DNA from: JAJDAT01 sp964570665
Lineage (GTDB): Bacteria > Nitrospinota > Nitrospinia > Nitrospinales > JAJDAT01
NCBI GenBank assembly: GCA_964570665.1
Contig: CAZMZH010000015.1
Coordinates: forward strand, 22,137-86,136
DNA: 64,000 bases
Direction of reading: 5' to 3'
Made by a program: the position numbers and the translations under genes. Under the pieces are notes generated by a model. The model was not told the origin of the DNA, searched no databases, and saw only the letters and a program-made list of their open reading frames with translations. Positions 36,685 to 45,986 of the stretch are shown here, one piece after another (within the stretch, counting starts at the first letter, position 1; every line of letters begins with the position of its first letter).

Positions 36685-38502
36685 TTATTCTTTTTTATGG
36701 CTCCCGTAATAAAGCCAGCCAGTTAGTAGCAAGAGCAAGACGTTTATTAAAAGTCCGGTTTGTAATCCATTTGTTCCCACCTGCTCGGACAAAAATGCTG
36801 AATCCGTTTTTAATTTTAGAATAAAATTATTAAGGTAAAAGAGATTGAATTTCAATTCTCCCCAGGCAATTATTTTTCCCGCATCATCGATATACATTGG
36901 GACGAATCGGTTTGATAAGCGAACCCAAGCCCAAATGGTTAACAGAGATTCTGCAATGAAAATAACCGCTAAAGTTTTCTTTATTATATTTGGAACTTCC
37001 AATAGATACTTCAAAATCCATACTATCGTTAAGCAAACAAATATATGTAGATTTAAGTGGGCGGTTCCATGAGGTAATAGGTTGGGCGATAAGGCGATAT
37101 TGATGGGAATCCCAACGATGAAAAATACTGCCCAAAACTTCCAACCTAATAGTGTTTTTGCCTGTTTTGCGCGATTTTTAAGAATTCCCGAATTTCTTAT
37201 AATCCAGCCAGAGGCCAGGTAGATACCTAAAATACCCGCGATGCCTAAATTGCTTAGTAAGCTTCCTTGGTTATTTACCAAATCGGAATACCATTCAAAA
37301 GTTGGATCGCTTTCTTGAGGCGCAAACTTTTTCCCGAAACGACCGTCTTTTTGTACGATTACTGGAGCCGCGGCGATTCCCTCCCAATTTCTTCTGAAAC
37401 TGTAGGGGACTAAAGTGGTTAATAAGTTACCTTTTTTTACGTCGACTGAGTTGATGGATTTCCCCGAAATTTTTGCATAAAAACTTGAGTATGATTTTCC
37501 TATGGAGCTATTGGCCTTTAAGGTTTCTTCTAGTCCAAACTGAGAAAATAAAAATAAAAACCAACTGGAAACTAAAATTCCACACGCTAAAAAAGCGTAG
37601 AAAGGTGGTTTAAATCCCCATTTTCTTTTGAAGGTTACAAAGAAGAAATGCCCAGCAAAAAAAAGAGCGAATGGAAAAACCAAATAATGCGCCAGAAAAC
37701 CGATAGAAAAAATAATCAATCCGCCAACTGACCAATAGGGGCGATCGGTCCTTATGCCGCGTCGGTATAAATAGATTGCGCCTAAGATAAAGGCGAGAGT
37801 GAAAAATTTAGTATTGGAGTAAAGCTCCATTTGAAATGCAAAAGGAGCGATTGCCATTATTAATAATGAAATCCAATGAGCTTTGGCTTGCTTGATTTTT
37901 ACGATGGATTGTATTAATAAAGCGAATGGAAGAACGGAGAAAGTATTTAAAACGGTTGCGATAATTTGATAACCCCAGAAATCTTTTCCAAATAGACTCA
38001 TCAAAATAGCCGCAGAACTATTAAATAAAGGACCGCGTGCGGGTAAGGACCACATACCAAATAAAAATCGAGTTTCTAAAGGTTTTAGTTCAAGGAAAAA
38101 CAAAGCGCGTTCATAGTGCTCTCTCCAATCGCCAAACCAATTAGCGCCGCCATAGACAACAACTCCAAGTTGAAAAGACAAGATCCATGTAGCTAAAATT
38201 GCCCAAAAAGCTAGACCGCTAACGGTAAGAGAAAGCGGAACTTTTTGAGTGAGAATCAAATAAACAGAAATAGCGGCTAGAGCCAGCAATATGCTAGCGG
38301 GAAACCAAGTGGGAAGAGATAAAATGTATGTACTCCATTCCAATAAGTAAAAAAGAACAAAGTTGAAAGCCGCCGTTACGAACAATCGGACGGACGGTGA
38401 CATTTTGAATTTGCCGCATATACACCAACACGGCAAAACGCAAAGAGACAAAATTCCGGCAAGCATTGCGTAAATTTGAATAATGTTCAAAATATAATTC
38501 AA
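36685..38502 (-). CDS. Polytopic membrane protein, probably a GT-C glycosyltransferase
   Basis: 605 residues with at least twelve hydrophobic helices. After three helices comes a soluble loop WFGDWREHYERALFFLELKP, with an acidic Asp after the aromatic, followed by ARGPLFNSSAAILMSLFGKDFWGYQ. This is the layout of GT-C enzymes (DxD-like loop, then a GP-containing helix). The C-terminal third is more helices with little soluble domain. It probably transfers sugars from polyprenyl phosphate carriers; the acceptor is unknown. It is convergent with larC. Confidence 0.6.
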   Translation of the reverse strand: MNYILNIIQIYAMLAGILSLCVLPCWCICGKFKMSPSVRLFVTAAFNFVLFYLLEWSTYILSLPTWFPASILLALAAISVYLILTQKVPLSLTVSGLAFWAILATWILSFQLGVVVYGGANWFGDWREHYERALFFLELKPLETRFLFGMWSLPARGPLFNSSAAILMSLFGKDFWGYQIIATVLNTFSVLPFALLIQSIVKIKQAKAHWISLLIMAIAPFAFQMELYSNTKFFTLAFILGAIYLYRRGIRTDRPYWSVGGLIIFSIGFLAHYLVFPFALFFAGHFFFVTFKRKWGFKPPFYAFLACGILVSSWFLFLFSQFGLEETLKANSSIGKSYSSFYAKISGKSINSVDVKKGNLLTTLVPYSFRRNWEGIAAAPVIVQKDGRFGKKFAPQESDPTFEWYSDLVNNQGSLLSNLGIAGILGIYLASGWIIRNSGILKNRAKQAKTLLGWKFWAVFFIVGIPINIALSPNLLPHGTAHLNLHIFVCLTIVWILKYLLEVPNIIKKTLAVIFIAESLLTIWAWVRLSNRFVPMYIDDAGKIIAWGELKFNLFYLNNFILKLKTDSAFLSEQVGTNGLQTGLLINVLLLLLTGWLYYGSHKKE

Positions 38503-38565
38503 GGTGGGACCTTATTGGGGCTTGAAAATTGGGTGGTGTTCTATTGCCGTTTGCCGAATAGCGGC

Positions 38566-39333
38566 TTAATATTCGTTTAATGCGGTTGCGATGGCTTTTA
38601 AGTGAGCTTTAACGCGGACGTCCATTGGAAGTTTTGGAGTTGTTTCCAAAGTAAAACAACGTTTGCATCCAATAAAATAACTGTATAAAGCCATTGGCCA
38701 CCATGGCATTTCGTCAGGTTCTTTTAGCCGGTTGATTAAACCGTTATCTGCGGGAATTTCTTCAATTTCCGAACTTCTATTTATCGGCATGATAGGTTCT
38801 ACGGCATTTAATATTTTTCGTCCTAGAGGCGGTTCTGATAATAGATTTTCTTTTTGAAAAAGATAATAGCCGTCGCTATCGCAGTCTTCATGGAGCTCTA
38901 AGGTTAAATCAAAAGGCGACGTTAAAACTTTTTGAGCGATTTCCACTTCTGTTGACGAAGTCGATAACTTGAAAAGTCGATTTAAATCTTGATCGTCATA
39001 GTTATTGCGAGTGTCTTTTTGATATCCCGATGGGTTTAAACAGGGCAGTATAGTAATCTGCCAATCTTTTAAAAATGGAGTGTAAAGTTTATTGCTTAAG
39101 AATTCGCAAATGGTTTCGACGCCAGCGGGTTCGTCTCCGTGAATACCGCCAGAAATTAAGACGCTTTTTTGCGCTTCCGAATGGGGATTCAGTTCAAGTT
39201 TTAGGATAGGAAGGGTTTCTCCATTTGCAGAGATTTCACCGAGAACTTCCAAAGGAATTTTTTCAAAGCGAGAAAACGCTTCGAGTCGATCCAATATTAT
39301 TTTAAAACTTCTAGGGTGGGTAGGAGAGGTCAT
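38566..39333 (-). CDS. M14-type zinc carboxypeptidase / succinylglutamate desuccinylase-like protein
   Basis: 255 residues with the zinc-site motif GGIHGDEPAG (H and E), the substrate region LPCLNPSGY, DDQDLNRLF and the third ligand in LELHED. These are the marks of the M14/AstE-AspA superfamily. The short length and lack of a signal peptide suggest a cytoplasmic peptidase or amidohydrolase, perhaps acting on cell-wall peptides or N-acyl amino acids. Its ATG overlaps the nth stop codon (ATGA), so the two are translationally coupled. Confidence 0.78.
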   Translation of the reverse strand: MTSPTHPRSFKIILDRLEAFSRFEKIPLEVLGEISANGETLPILKLELNPHSEAQKSVLISGGIHGDEPAGVETICEFLSNKLYTPFLKDWQITILPCLNPSGYQKDTRNNYDDQDLNRLFKLSTSSTEVEIAQKVLTSPFDLTLELHEDCDSDGYYLFQKENLLSEPPLGRKILNAVEPIMPINRSSEIEEIPADNGLINRLKEPDEMPWWPMALYSYFIGCKRCFTLETTPKLPMDVRVKAHLKAIATALNEY

Positions 39334-39962
39334 AACACTTTATTGGAAAACTCACATTCGTTTAAGATGACGCATTCGTTACAAGAAAAGTTTTTAGCTT
39401 TGCATACATAACGGCCATGTAGGATGAGATATCGATGAGCGTCTAAAAGCCATTTTTTAGGAGTAACCTTCAACAATTTTTTTTCTACTAATTCGACGGT
39501 TTTGCTGGGCGCTAAACCCGTTCTATTTGAAACTCGAAACACATGTGTATCCACCGCTATTGTAGGGATTCCAAAACCCTCATTCATTACTACATTGGCG
39601 GTTTTTCTCCCAACGCCGGGTAATTTCTCTAGATCTTCGCGATTGTCGGGGATTTTTCCTTTATGTTCGTTCAATAGAATTGTGCAGGTTTTGATGATAT
39701 TTTTTGCTTTGGTCGGGGCGAGCCCTATCTTTTTTATAAGGACTCTTACTTTGCTTTCTCCAGCTTTTAAAAATGCTTCGGGAGAAGGACAAGCAACAAA
39801 TAAATCTTTTGTGACCGAATTGACCGTTTTATCCGTCGATTGAGCGCTAAGCAAAACCGCAATTAAAAGTTCGAAATTATTCTTGTAATCTAATTCCGAT
39901 TTTGCTCCGGCTAGTTTCTTATGTAATTTAGAATAAAGCCGATTGATAGTTTTGGAATCCAA
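39330..39962 (-). CDS. nth: Endonuclease III
   Basis: 210 residues of normal length. The helix-hairpin-helix LPGVGRKTANVV carries the catalytic Lys, VDTHVFR carries the catalytic Asp, and the C-terminal cluster is C-x6-C-x2-C-x5-C (CKAKNFSCNECVILNEC). It removes oxidised pyrimidines from DNA and cuts the strand. The start is a TTG at 39962; there is no in-frame ATG upstream. Confidence 0.95.
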   Translation of the reverse strand: MDSKTINRLYSKLHKKLAGAKSELDYKNNFELLIAVLLSAQSTDKTVNSVTKDLFVACPSPEAFLKAGESKVRVLIKKIGLAPTKAKNIIKTCTILLNEHKGKIPDNREDLEKLPGVGRKTANVVMNEGFGIPTIAVDTHVFRVSNRTGLAPSKTVELVEKKLLKVTPKKWLLDAHRYLILHGRYVCKAKNFSCNECVILNECEFSNKVL

Positions 39963-40067
39963 TTTATACCCATCAGAAATTGGTTAGACGAAGTAGTGAA
40001 GATCTTGACTGATTATTAGATCTTTATATCGGCTGACTTTTTGCGAATTGAAAATAGAAGTTTGGGT

Positions 40068-40820
40068 TTATTTATCCTTTGCGCAACGAACGCCTACGTG
40101 AAAATGTTCGGTCCCATCTTGCATTCCAGGAAACCGGACACCAGACCTAATTTCATTAGCTTCTTCAATCCAAGAGCCTCCGCGAATCACGCGCCAACTG
40201 CCTACTTTGGGGCCTTTGGGATTATCTTTAGGGCTTGTTTTATAGTAGTGCTCGCCATACCAATCGGAAGTCCATTCCCAAACGCCTCCAATCATGTCAT
40301 GCAGTCCCCAATCGTTTGGTTTCCTTGTTCCTACCGGATGAGGATTGCGAGCTGCGCTGCCTGCATACCAACTATGCTTTCGGCTGACCTTATCGCCCCA
40401 GGGATACAAGGTAGAAGAGCCCGCGCGGGCGGCATACTCCCACTCCGCTTCTGTAGGAAGTCGTTTTCCCAGCTTTTTACAATATTTGAACGCTTCCGGA
40501 TAGTCGATATGGTCCATGGCGAGGGTGTCGCCAAGATGCGAGGTGCGATGCACATTTATCTCACCTTCCATTTCATCGGCCCATTCTTTTTGTGTAGCCT
40601 CATAGATATCCATATAAAACGAGTCAACACAAACTTCATGGACAGGACGTTCTCGATAGTTTTCAATACCGTTATGATAGTCGAATTTTTGAGACGTTCC
40701 CATTTGAAAACAACCGCCTTTTATCAGTTTCATTTTATTAGAGGAGGTTTCGCCGCTGGATACTTGCGTAATTCCAATAAGGAATAATAAAATTAAGGAA
40801 AAGTTAAGATAGTATTTCAT
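40068..40820 (-). CDS. Exported formylglycine-generating-enzyme-fold protein without the catalytic cysteine pair
   Basis: 250 residues: signal peptide (about 1-24), then the FGE/SUMF1 fold with GGCFQMGT, the VCVDSFYMDIYEAT region, RLPTEAEWEYAARAG, NDWGLHDMIGGVWEWTSDWY and SWRVIRGGSW. In true sulfatase activators a CxxxxC pair precedes the final GFRCA; here that part reads IRSGVRFPG and only the last Cys (VGVRCAK) remains. It is therefore unlikely to make formylglycine and is more like the Pkn1/NirV-type relatives that act as periplasmic accessory domains. A long antisense frame (40041-40787) is a shadow. Confidence 0.8.
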   Translation of the reverse strand: MKYYLNFSLILLFLIGITQVSSGETSSNKMKLIKGGCFQMGTSQKFDYHNGIENYRERPVHEVCVDSFYMDIYEATQKEWADEMEGEINVHRTSHLGDTLAMDHIDYPEAFKYCKKLGKRLPTEAEWEYAARAGSSTLYPWGDKVSRKHSWYAGSAARNPHPVGTRKPNDWGLHDMIGGVWEWTSDWYGEHYYKTSPKDNPKGPKVGSWRVIRGGSWIEEANEIRSGVRFPGMQDGTEHFHVGVRCAKDK

Positions 40821-40954
40821 GGAGAAAATTCTACTTTTAGAAATGTAATTGTCAATTGGTAATCGTTGAATTAAATAGAAACTTTGAAAAAACTCTAAAC
40901 TTGTTATAATAAACTATAATAAATTCAAAGCGTTAATCTAGTTTATTTTAAATC

Positions 40955-41845
40955 ATGGTCAAATTTGGCAAAAATTTAATTTATTGGTTTCTTTTGTTTT
41001 GGGTTGTCATGCCAATAGGATTGGCAAATGCTGCGGACACCTCTTACAAAAAGAAAATTACGGTTAAACATTTTGACAACCCGTTAGGGTGGACAGACGA
41101 GTATAACCCTGGAGCCATTTTATCAGATAAATTAAAAAGAGCTTTCTGGAATCAGGGTGGCTACCATTTAATAGAATTTGATCAGAAAACACAACCTGTA
41201 TCTCCCGCACAATTCATAATTCAGGGAAAAATTTTAACGTTTAACGTCAATCCCAATCGCGCTATGGCAGACAAGTCTTCGTCTTCTGCGGAAGTTGGCG
41301 TTGAATTGGAAGTTATTAGCGGAAAAACTTGGAAACCTTTGGTTAAAGAAAAGTTTTGGTCGAGTTCTTCTGGAGGCGGGCGAAAAAATTTTGGCAAGCT
41401 GGCAATGATGGAGCCCAAAGAAGTTAAAATTGAAAATGCGGGTGTGGCTCGCGCAATGGGTAATCTGGTTTGGCAAGTTGCCGGATTCGTAAATGAAGTC
41501 GTCAAAGATCTTCCATTTGAAGCCATGATTATAGGAGTCGATGAAGAAAACGAAGCGGTGATGATTAGCGCAGGTTCAAAGCAAGGAATTAAGATTCAGG
41601 ATAAATTCCATGTATTTTCTTTGGATAGCGGTTTTATGGATCCTATTACAAAGCAGAGCTTAGGCGAAAAATGGGTGAGACAAGGAGTGGTTAAGGTTAA
41701 ATCCGTTAACGATCACTTTTCCGAAGCCGAGATAATTGGAGGCGGGGAATTTAAAAAAGAATATTGGGTCAAGTCTCATGGCAACTCTTCATCGGCTCGC
41801 AAAAAACCATGGTGGCAATTTCACGACTTTGAATCGAGACCTTAA
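40955..41845 (+). CDS. Exported CsgG/FlgT-like protein
   Basis: 296 residues with a signal peptide (about 1-27). The middle (ITVKHFDNP to AGFVNEVV) resembles the CsgG/LpoB-like fold: a strand opening, an IIQGKILTF strand and a long helix. The C-terminal part (VMISAGSKQGIKIQDKFHVF, then DPITKQSLGEK and VVKVKSVNDHFSEAEII) is like the C-terminal domain of FlgT and related envelope proteins. It should be periplasmic or outer-membrane associated. It stands alone, so a specific role is not assignable. Confidence 0.6.
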   Translation: MVKFGKNLIYWFLLFWVVMPIGLANAADTSYKKKITVKHFDNPLGWTDEYNPGAILSDKLKRAFWNQGGYHLIEFDQKTQPVSPAQFIIQGKILTFNVNPNRAMADKSSSSAEVGVELEVISGKTWKPLVKEKFWSSSSGGGRKNFGKLAMMEPKEVKIENAGVARAMGNLVWQVAGFVNEVVKDLPFEAMIIGVDEENEAVMISAGSKQGIKIQDKFHVFSLDSGFMDPITKQSLGEKWVRQGVVKVKSVNDHFSEAEIIGGGEFKKEYWVKSHGNSSSARKKPWWQFHDFESRP

Positions 41846-41892
41846 AGCTTGAAAACCGTTAGTTGATTTAACCTTCCTGTTTTAACTTATTT

Positions 41893-44800
41893 TCAACTCA
41901 ATCTTTCTTGAAGCGAAGTAACCGTAAGCGGATTGTTTTGTATTTCCTTTAGGGCTTCTAACATAGCTTCCGCGCCTGCGATAGTTGTGTAGTAGGGAAG
42001 ATTATGCATCAAACTGGCTCGTCTAAGAGTGAATGAGTCTTCGATAGCCTGTGGACCAAAAACTGTGTTGATCACAAGGTCTGCCTCGCCTTTTTCAATA
42101 GCGCCCACAATGTGCGGAGGGCCTTCTTTAAATTTATTGATGGAAGTTACCTTCAAGCCAGCCTTAGAAAGATAGTTTGCCGTTCCGCTCGTAGCTACCA
42201 AGCCGAAATTCATTTCATTTAATTTTTGAGCGATAGCAAGGGCGGCGGGTTTATCGTCGTCTTTAACGCTAATAAAGGCCGTTCCCTTTTCGGGAAGGTT
42301 GAGTCCGGTAGCTATTTGAGCTTTTGCGAACGCGCGTCCAAAAGAATTATCTATTCCCATGACCTCGCCGGTGGATTTCATTTCGGGTCCTAGCAAAACG
42401 TCTACATTCGAAAATTTAATGAATGGAAAGACCGATTCTTTTATGGATATATATTCAGGAACAATTTCTTTGGTAAATTCCAATTCTTTAAGACTTTTAC
42501 CCGCCATTACCTGAGCGGCTAGTTTCGCCAAAGGTCTTCCAATCGCTTTGCTCACAAAGGGAACCGTCCGCGAAGCTCTCGGGTTTACCTCTAAAATAAA
42601 AATCTCTTCATCCTTGATAGCAAACTGAATATTGATTAAGCCGATAACGTTTAATTCTTTAGCCAGCGCTTCAGTCTGCGATTTTATTTCTTCAATCAGC
42701 GGTTGGGAAAGAGAAAAAGGAGGCAGAGAGCAAGCGCTATCGCCCGAATGGATACCCGCTTTCTCAATATGTTGCATGACGCCGCCAATAACGACTTCGT
42801 TTCCGTCGCAAATAGCGTCAACGTCAACTTCGGTGGCGTTATCTAAAAACTTGTCGATCAAAATGGGATGTTCGGGAGAAGCGTCCACCGCGTGGTTCAT
42901 GTAGTAGTTGAGTTTTTCGGTGTTATAAACAATTTCCATTGCTCTGCCGCCTAATACATAGGAAGGGCGGACAACAACCGGGTAGCCTAACCTTTCGGCA
43001 ATCTCAACGGCTTCTTCTAAAGAAGTTGCGGTATCGTTATCAGGTTGAGTTAAGGAAAGTTTATTTAAAACTTCTTTGAAAAGTTTTCTATCTTCCGCTC
43101 GGTCAATATCTTCTGGACTTGTTCCCAGTATGGGAACGCCCGCCTTTTTTAAAGCTAACGCGAGTTTTAAAGGAGTTTGTCCGCCAAATTGCACGATCAC
43201 GCCTTTGGGTTTTTCTTTTTCGACGATATGCACCACGTCTTCAAAGGTGAGCGGTTCGAAATACAGCCTATCGGAGGTATCGTAGTCGGTGCTAACGGTT
43301 TCCGGATTGCAGTTCACCATAATGGTTTCAAAACCGTCGTCTTTTAACGCAAACGCCGCATGGACGCAACAATAGTCAAATTCGATACCTTGTCCTATGC
43401 GGTTAGGACCTCCGCCTAGAATCATTATCTTTTGTTTGTCTGTGGGATCGGCTTCGCATTCGTCTTCGTATGTCGAATATAGATAGGGGGTATGGGCTTC
43501 AAACTCGGCGGCGCAGGTATCGACTCGTTTAAATACCGGTCTAATATTTTCTTGTTTTCTTTTTTGAGCAACATCAATTTCGTTCACGCCAAGTAATTTG
43601 GATAGATAGATATCCGAAAAGCCTAGCTTTTTGGCTTGAGCCAACATGCCTTTGTTTAACCCAGAATTTTTAATTTCGCCTTCCATATCGACGATTTCTT
43701 TCATGCTATGCAAAAACCAGGGATCTACAAAAGTAATGCGGTTTAACTCTTCAAGAGAAATTCCTTTTCTCATCGAAGTCGCTAAATACCAAAGCCTTTC
43801 CCAATGAGGCGAAGCCAAAAGCTTTTTAAGTTGGGTTTGTTGATCGTCTTTCTCCAGATCGGCAAGGTTCCAAGCAAGATTTTCTTCCAATCCATAGACG
43901 CCAATTTCTAACGATCGCAATGACTTTTGAAGGGCCTCTTTAAACGTTCTGCCAATAGACATGACTTCGCCAACCGATTTCATTTGGGTTGTCAAGGTTT
44001 GATCGGTCTTAAAAAACTTTTCAAATGTAAACCGAGGAACTTTGACGATGCAGTAGTCCAATGTGGGCTCAAAAGACGCCGGGGTTTCGCGAGTGATGTC
44101 GTTAGGGATTTCGTCCAAGGTTAAACCGACGGCAAGCTTTGCCGCAATTTTGGCGATGGGGAAGCCCGTGGCTTTTGACGCGAGGGCCGAGCTTCTAGAA
44201 ACGCGAGGGTTCATTTCAATGACGATCATGTCTCCAGTTTCCGGGTCCGTGGCGAATTGAATGTTGGATCCTCCCGTATCGACTCCGATTTCTCGAATGA
44301 TGTCGATCGCGGCGTTTCGCATAATTTGATATTCTTTATCCGTCAAAGTTTGAGCGGGAGCGACGGTGATACTGTCTCCGGTATGGACGCCCATGGGGTC
44401 CAAGTTCTCAATGGAACAAATAATCACGACATTGTCGCGAAGGTCCCGCATCACTTCTAATTCAAACTCTTTCCATCCGACAACAGATTTTTCAATCAAT
44501 ACTTCATTAATGGGACTCGATTTCAGAGCGTTTAAAATGAGTTCTTCATACTCGTCGGGAGAATGCGCGATACTAGCTCCAGTGCCGCCTAAAGTGAAGG
44601 AGGGTCTTATAATGGCTGGAAACCCCGTTTCTTTTACAATTTCGTTGGCCTCTTCAAGATTATGAGCGTGACCGCTTGGAAGTACTTTTTGACCGATAGA
44701 GATCATCGCTTCTTTAAAGAGGTTTCGGTCTTCCGCCTTTTTAATCGAGTCGACCTTAGCGCCGATTAATTCGACTCCATATTTTTCGAGGACTCCATTT

Positions 44801-45111
44801 TCCGCTAAAGCAAGCGTTGTGTTTAAACCGGTTTGACCGCCAATGGTAGGTAATATAGCGTCCGGTCGCTCTTTTTCGATGATCTTTTCAACCGTAGCTG
44901 GATCCACAGGCTCAATGTAAGTGCAATCGGCAAACTCGGGATCGGTCATGATTGTCGCGGGATTACTATTTATCAGAACGACTTCATAACCCTCTTCCTT
45001 TAAAGATTTACAGGCTTGCGTTCCCGAATAATCGAATTCACAGGCTTGGCCAATGACAATGGGACCGGAGCCAATCAAAAGAATTTTTTTAATATCCGTT
45101 CGTTTGGGCAT
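41893..45111 (-). CDS. carB: Carbamoyl-phosphate synthase large subunit
   Basis: 1072 residues with two homologous halves. Each has an ATP-grasp domain: LIGSGPIVIGQACEFDYSGT opens the first and ILGGGPNRIGQGIEFDYCCV the second, and both carry NPRxSRSS/NPRASRT ligands. The C-terminal ~140 residues are the allosteric domain (FISVKDDDKPAALAIAQKL). It makes carbamoyl phosphate for pyrimidines and arginine together with CarA. It is the last gene of the pyr operon, starting 2 bp after the coiled-coil gene. Confidence 0.98.
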   Translation of the reverse strand: MPKRTDIKKILLIGSGPIVIGQACEFDYSGTQACKSLKEEGYEVVLINSNPATIMTDPEFADCTYIEPVDPATVEKIIEKERPDAILPTIGGQTGLNTTLALAENGVLEKYGVELIGAKVDSIKKAEDRNLFKEAMISIGQKVLPSGHAHNLEEANEIVKETGFPAIIRPSFTLGGTGASIAHSPDEYEELILNALKSSPINEVLIEKSVVGWKEFELEVMRDLRDNVVIICSIENLDPMGVHTGDSITVAPAQTLTDKEYQIMRNAAIDIIREIGVDTGGSNIQFATDPETGDMIVIEMNPRVSRSSALASKATGFPIAKIAAKLAVGLTLDEIPNDITRETPASFEPTLDYCIVKVPRFTFEKFFKTDQTLTTQMKSVGEVMSIGRTFKEALQKSLRSLEIGVYGLEENLAWNLADLEKDDQQTQLKKLLASPHWERLWYLATSMRKGISLEELNRITFVDPWFLHSMKEIVDMEGEIKNSGLNKGMLAQAKKLGFSDIYLSKLLGVNEIDVAQKRKQENIRPVFKRVDTCAAEFEAHTPYLYSTYEDECEADPTDKQKIMILGGGPNRIGQGIEFDYCCVHAAFALKDDGFETIMVNCNPETVSTDYDTSDRLYFEPLTFEDVVHIVEKEKPKGVIVQFGGQTPLKLALALKKAGVPILGTSPEDIDRAEDRKLFKEVLNKLSLTQPDNDTATSLEEAVEIAERLGYPVVVRPSYVLGGRAMEIVYNTEKLNYYMNHAVDASPEHPILIDKFLDNATEVDVDAICDGNEVVIGGVMQHIEKAGIHSGDSACSLPPFSLSQPLIEEIKSQTEALAKELNVIGLINIQFAIKDEEIFILEVNPRASRTVPFVSKAIGRPLAKLAAQVMAGKSLKELEFTKEIVPEYISIKESVFPFIKFSNVDVLLGPEMKSTGEVMGIDNSFGRAFAKAQIATGLNLPEKGTAFISVKDDDKPAALAIAQKLNEMNFGLVATSGTANYLSKAGLKVTSINKFKEGPPHIVGAIEKGEADLVINTVFGPQAIEDSFTLRRASLMHNLPYYTTIAGAEAMLEALKEIQNNPLTVTSLQERLS

Positions 45112-45113
45112 TT

Positions 45114-45986
45114 TTATCTATAAATATCTTTGAGATCGATTTGACGAGATCGCTCCCAACGCAGGTTCATAAAGGACAATTGGTGCATAAGTTTTCTTTG
45201 AGCTACAGGAATGTCAATGCCAAGTTTTTTATTTTCAATTTCTTCCAATTCGTCTCGGATTGGCGGTCTAAGGGCTTCTAGACCTATTTTTTCCGATTCA
45301 ACTATTTTTCTTTCAAATTCAAATTTTTCCTTTTTTGATTCCGAGCTTGTCGATTCTATTTTCTTTGAAAAGTGTTCCGCCTTGACCGTATATTTTGTGA
45401 TTTTTGAATCTAATTTATTAAGGTCTGCGTTTAGTTTTTTTATTTGCGCTTCCAAAGCTATGCGTTCTTTTACAATTTTTTCAATCTGGTTTTTAATGAA
45501 CTTGGAGGTTTGTTGGGGATGAAAACAATAGGTTCCGGTAAAGCGATTCCCTTCTGGAAAAGGAATGGCGCGGCCTTCAAAGATATCGTTTTTCCTAAAA
45601 ATGATTTCGCTTTGGGGTTCTTCTATTTTGTATTTAATATTATCAAACAAGTTGATGGCAATTACTTTTCCCGCCATCGGTTTTTTTACCAGAAACAATC
45701 CGTGAATACTTTTTTCAAAAGATAGAAAATGATTTTGCGTTTCCTCGGGCCAACTTTTAAAATGATAATTTATATAATCCACAAGAGGCGTTTTTTGAGT
45801 TGCCTTTAAGTTCCTGTCAAAAACGTACCACTCTAAAAAAGACGCCATTCGACTGTCGAAAGATTCGTCGTCGTCAAAAATGTTACCCATTATCACCCCA
45901 TATTCCGCTTTGGCATCGTTTAATTCATCGGAGCAATAGGGACCCGTGGCGAATTCGATTACTTTTTCAATGCTATCTTGAAGCAT
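45114..45986 (-). CDS. Coiled-coil protein between carA and carB, unknown function
   Basis: 290 residues. The N-terminal part (about 1-160) is mixed helix and strand with an FDDDESFDSRMASFLEWYVFD stretch, followed by a small beta-rich section (GKVIAINLFDNIKYKI, GTYCFHPQQ). Residues ~165-265 form a Lys/Glu-rich coiled coil. There is no signal peptide. It overlaps the end of carA by 14 bp and ends 2 bp before carB, so it is co-translated with both. Neither half of CPSase is normally interrupted like this; I do not recognise a named family. Confidence 0.7.
   Translation of the reverse strand: MLQDSIEKVIEFATGPYCSDELNDAKAEYGVIMGNIFDDDESFDSRMASFLEWYVFDRNLKATQKTPLVDYINYHFKSWPEETQNHFLSFEKSIHGLFLVKKPMAGKVIAINLFDNIKYKIEEPQSEIIFRKNDIFEGRAIPFPEGNRFTGTYCFHPQQTSKFIKNQIEKIVKERIALEAQIKKLNADLNKLDSKITKYTVKAEHFSKKIESTSSESKKEKFEFERKIVESEKIGLEALRPPIRDELEEIENKKLGIDIPVAQRKLMHQLSFMNLRWERSRQIDLKDIYR

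Noticed and set aside
40041..40787. Long plus-strand open frame antisense to the FGE-fold gene
   Set aside because: It mirrors a clear minus-strand gene with family motifs and a signal peptide; the plus-strand product has no recognisable pattern.
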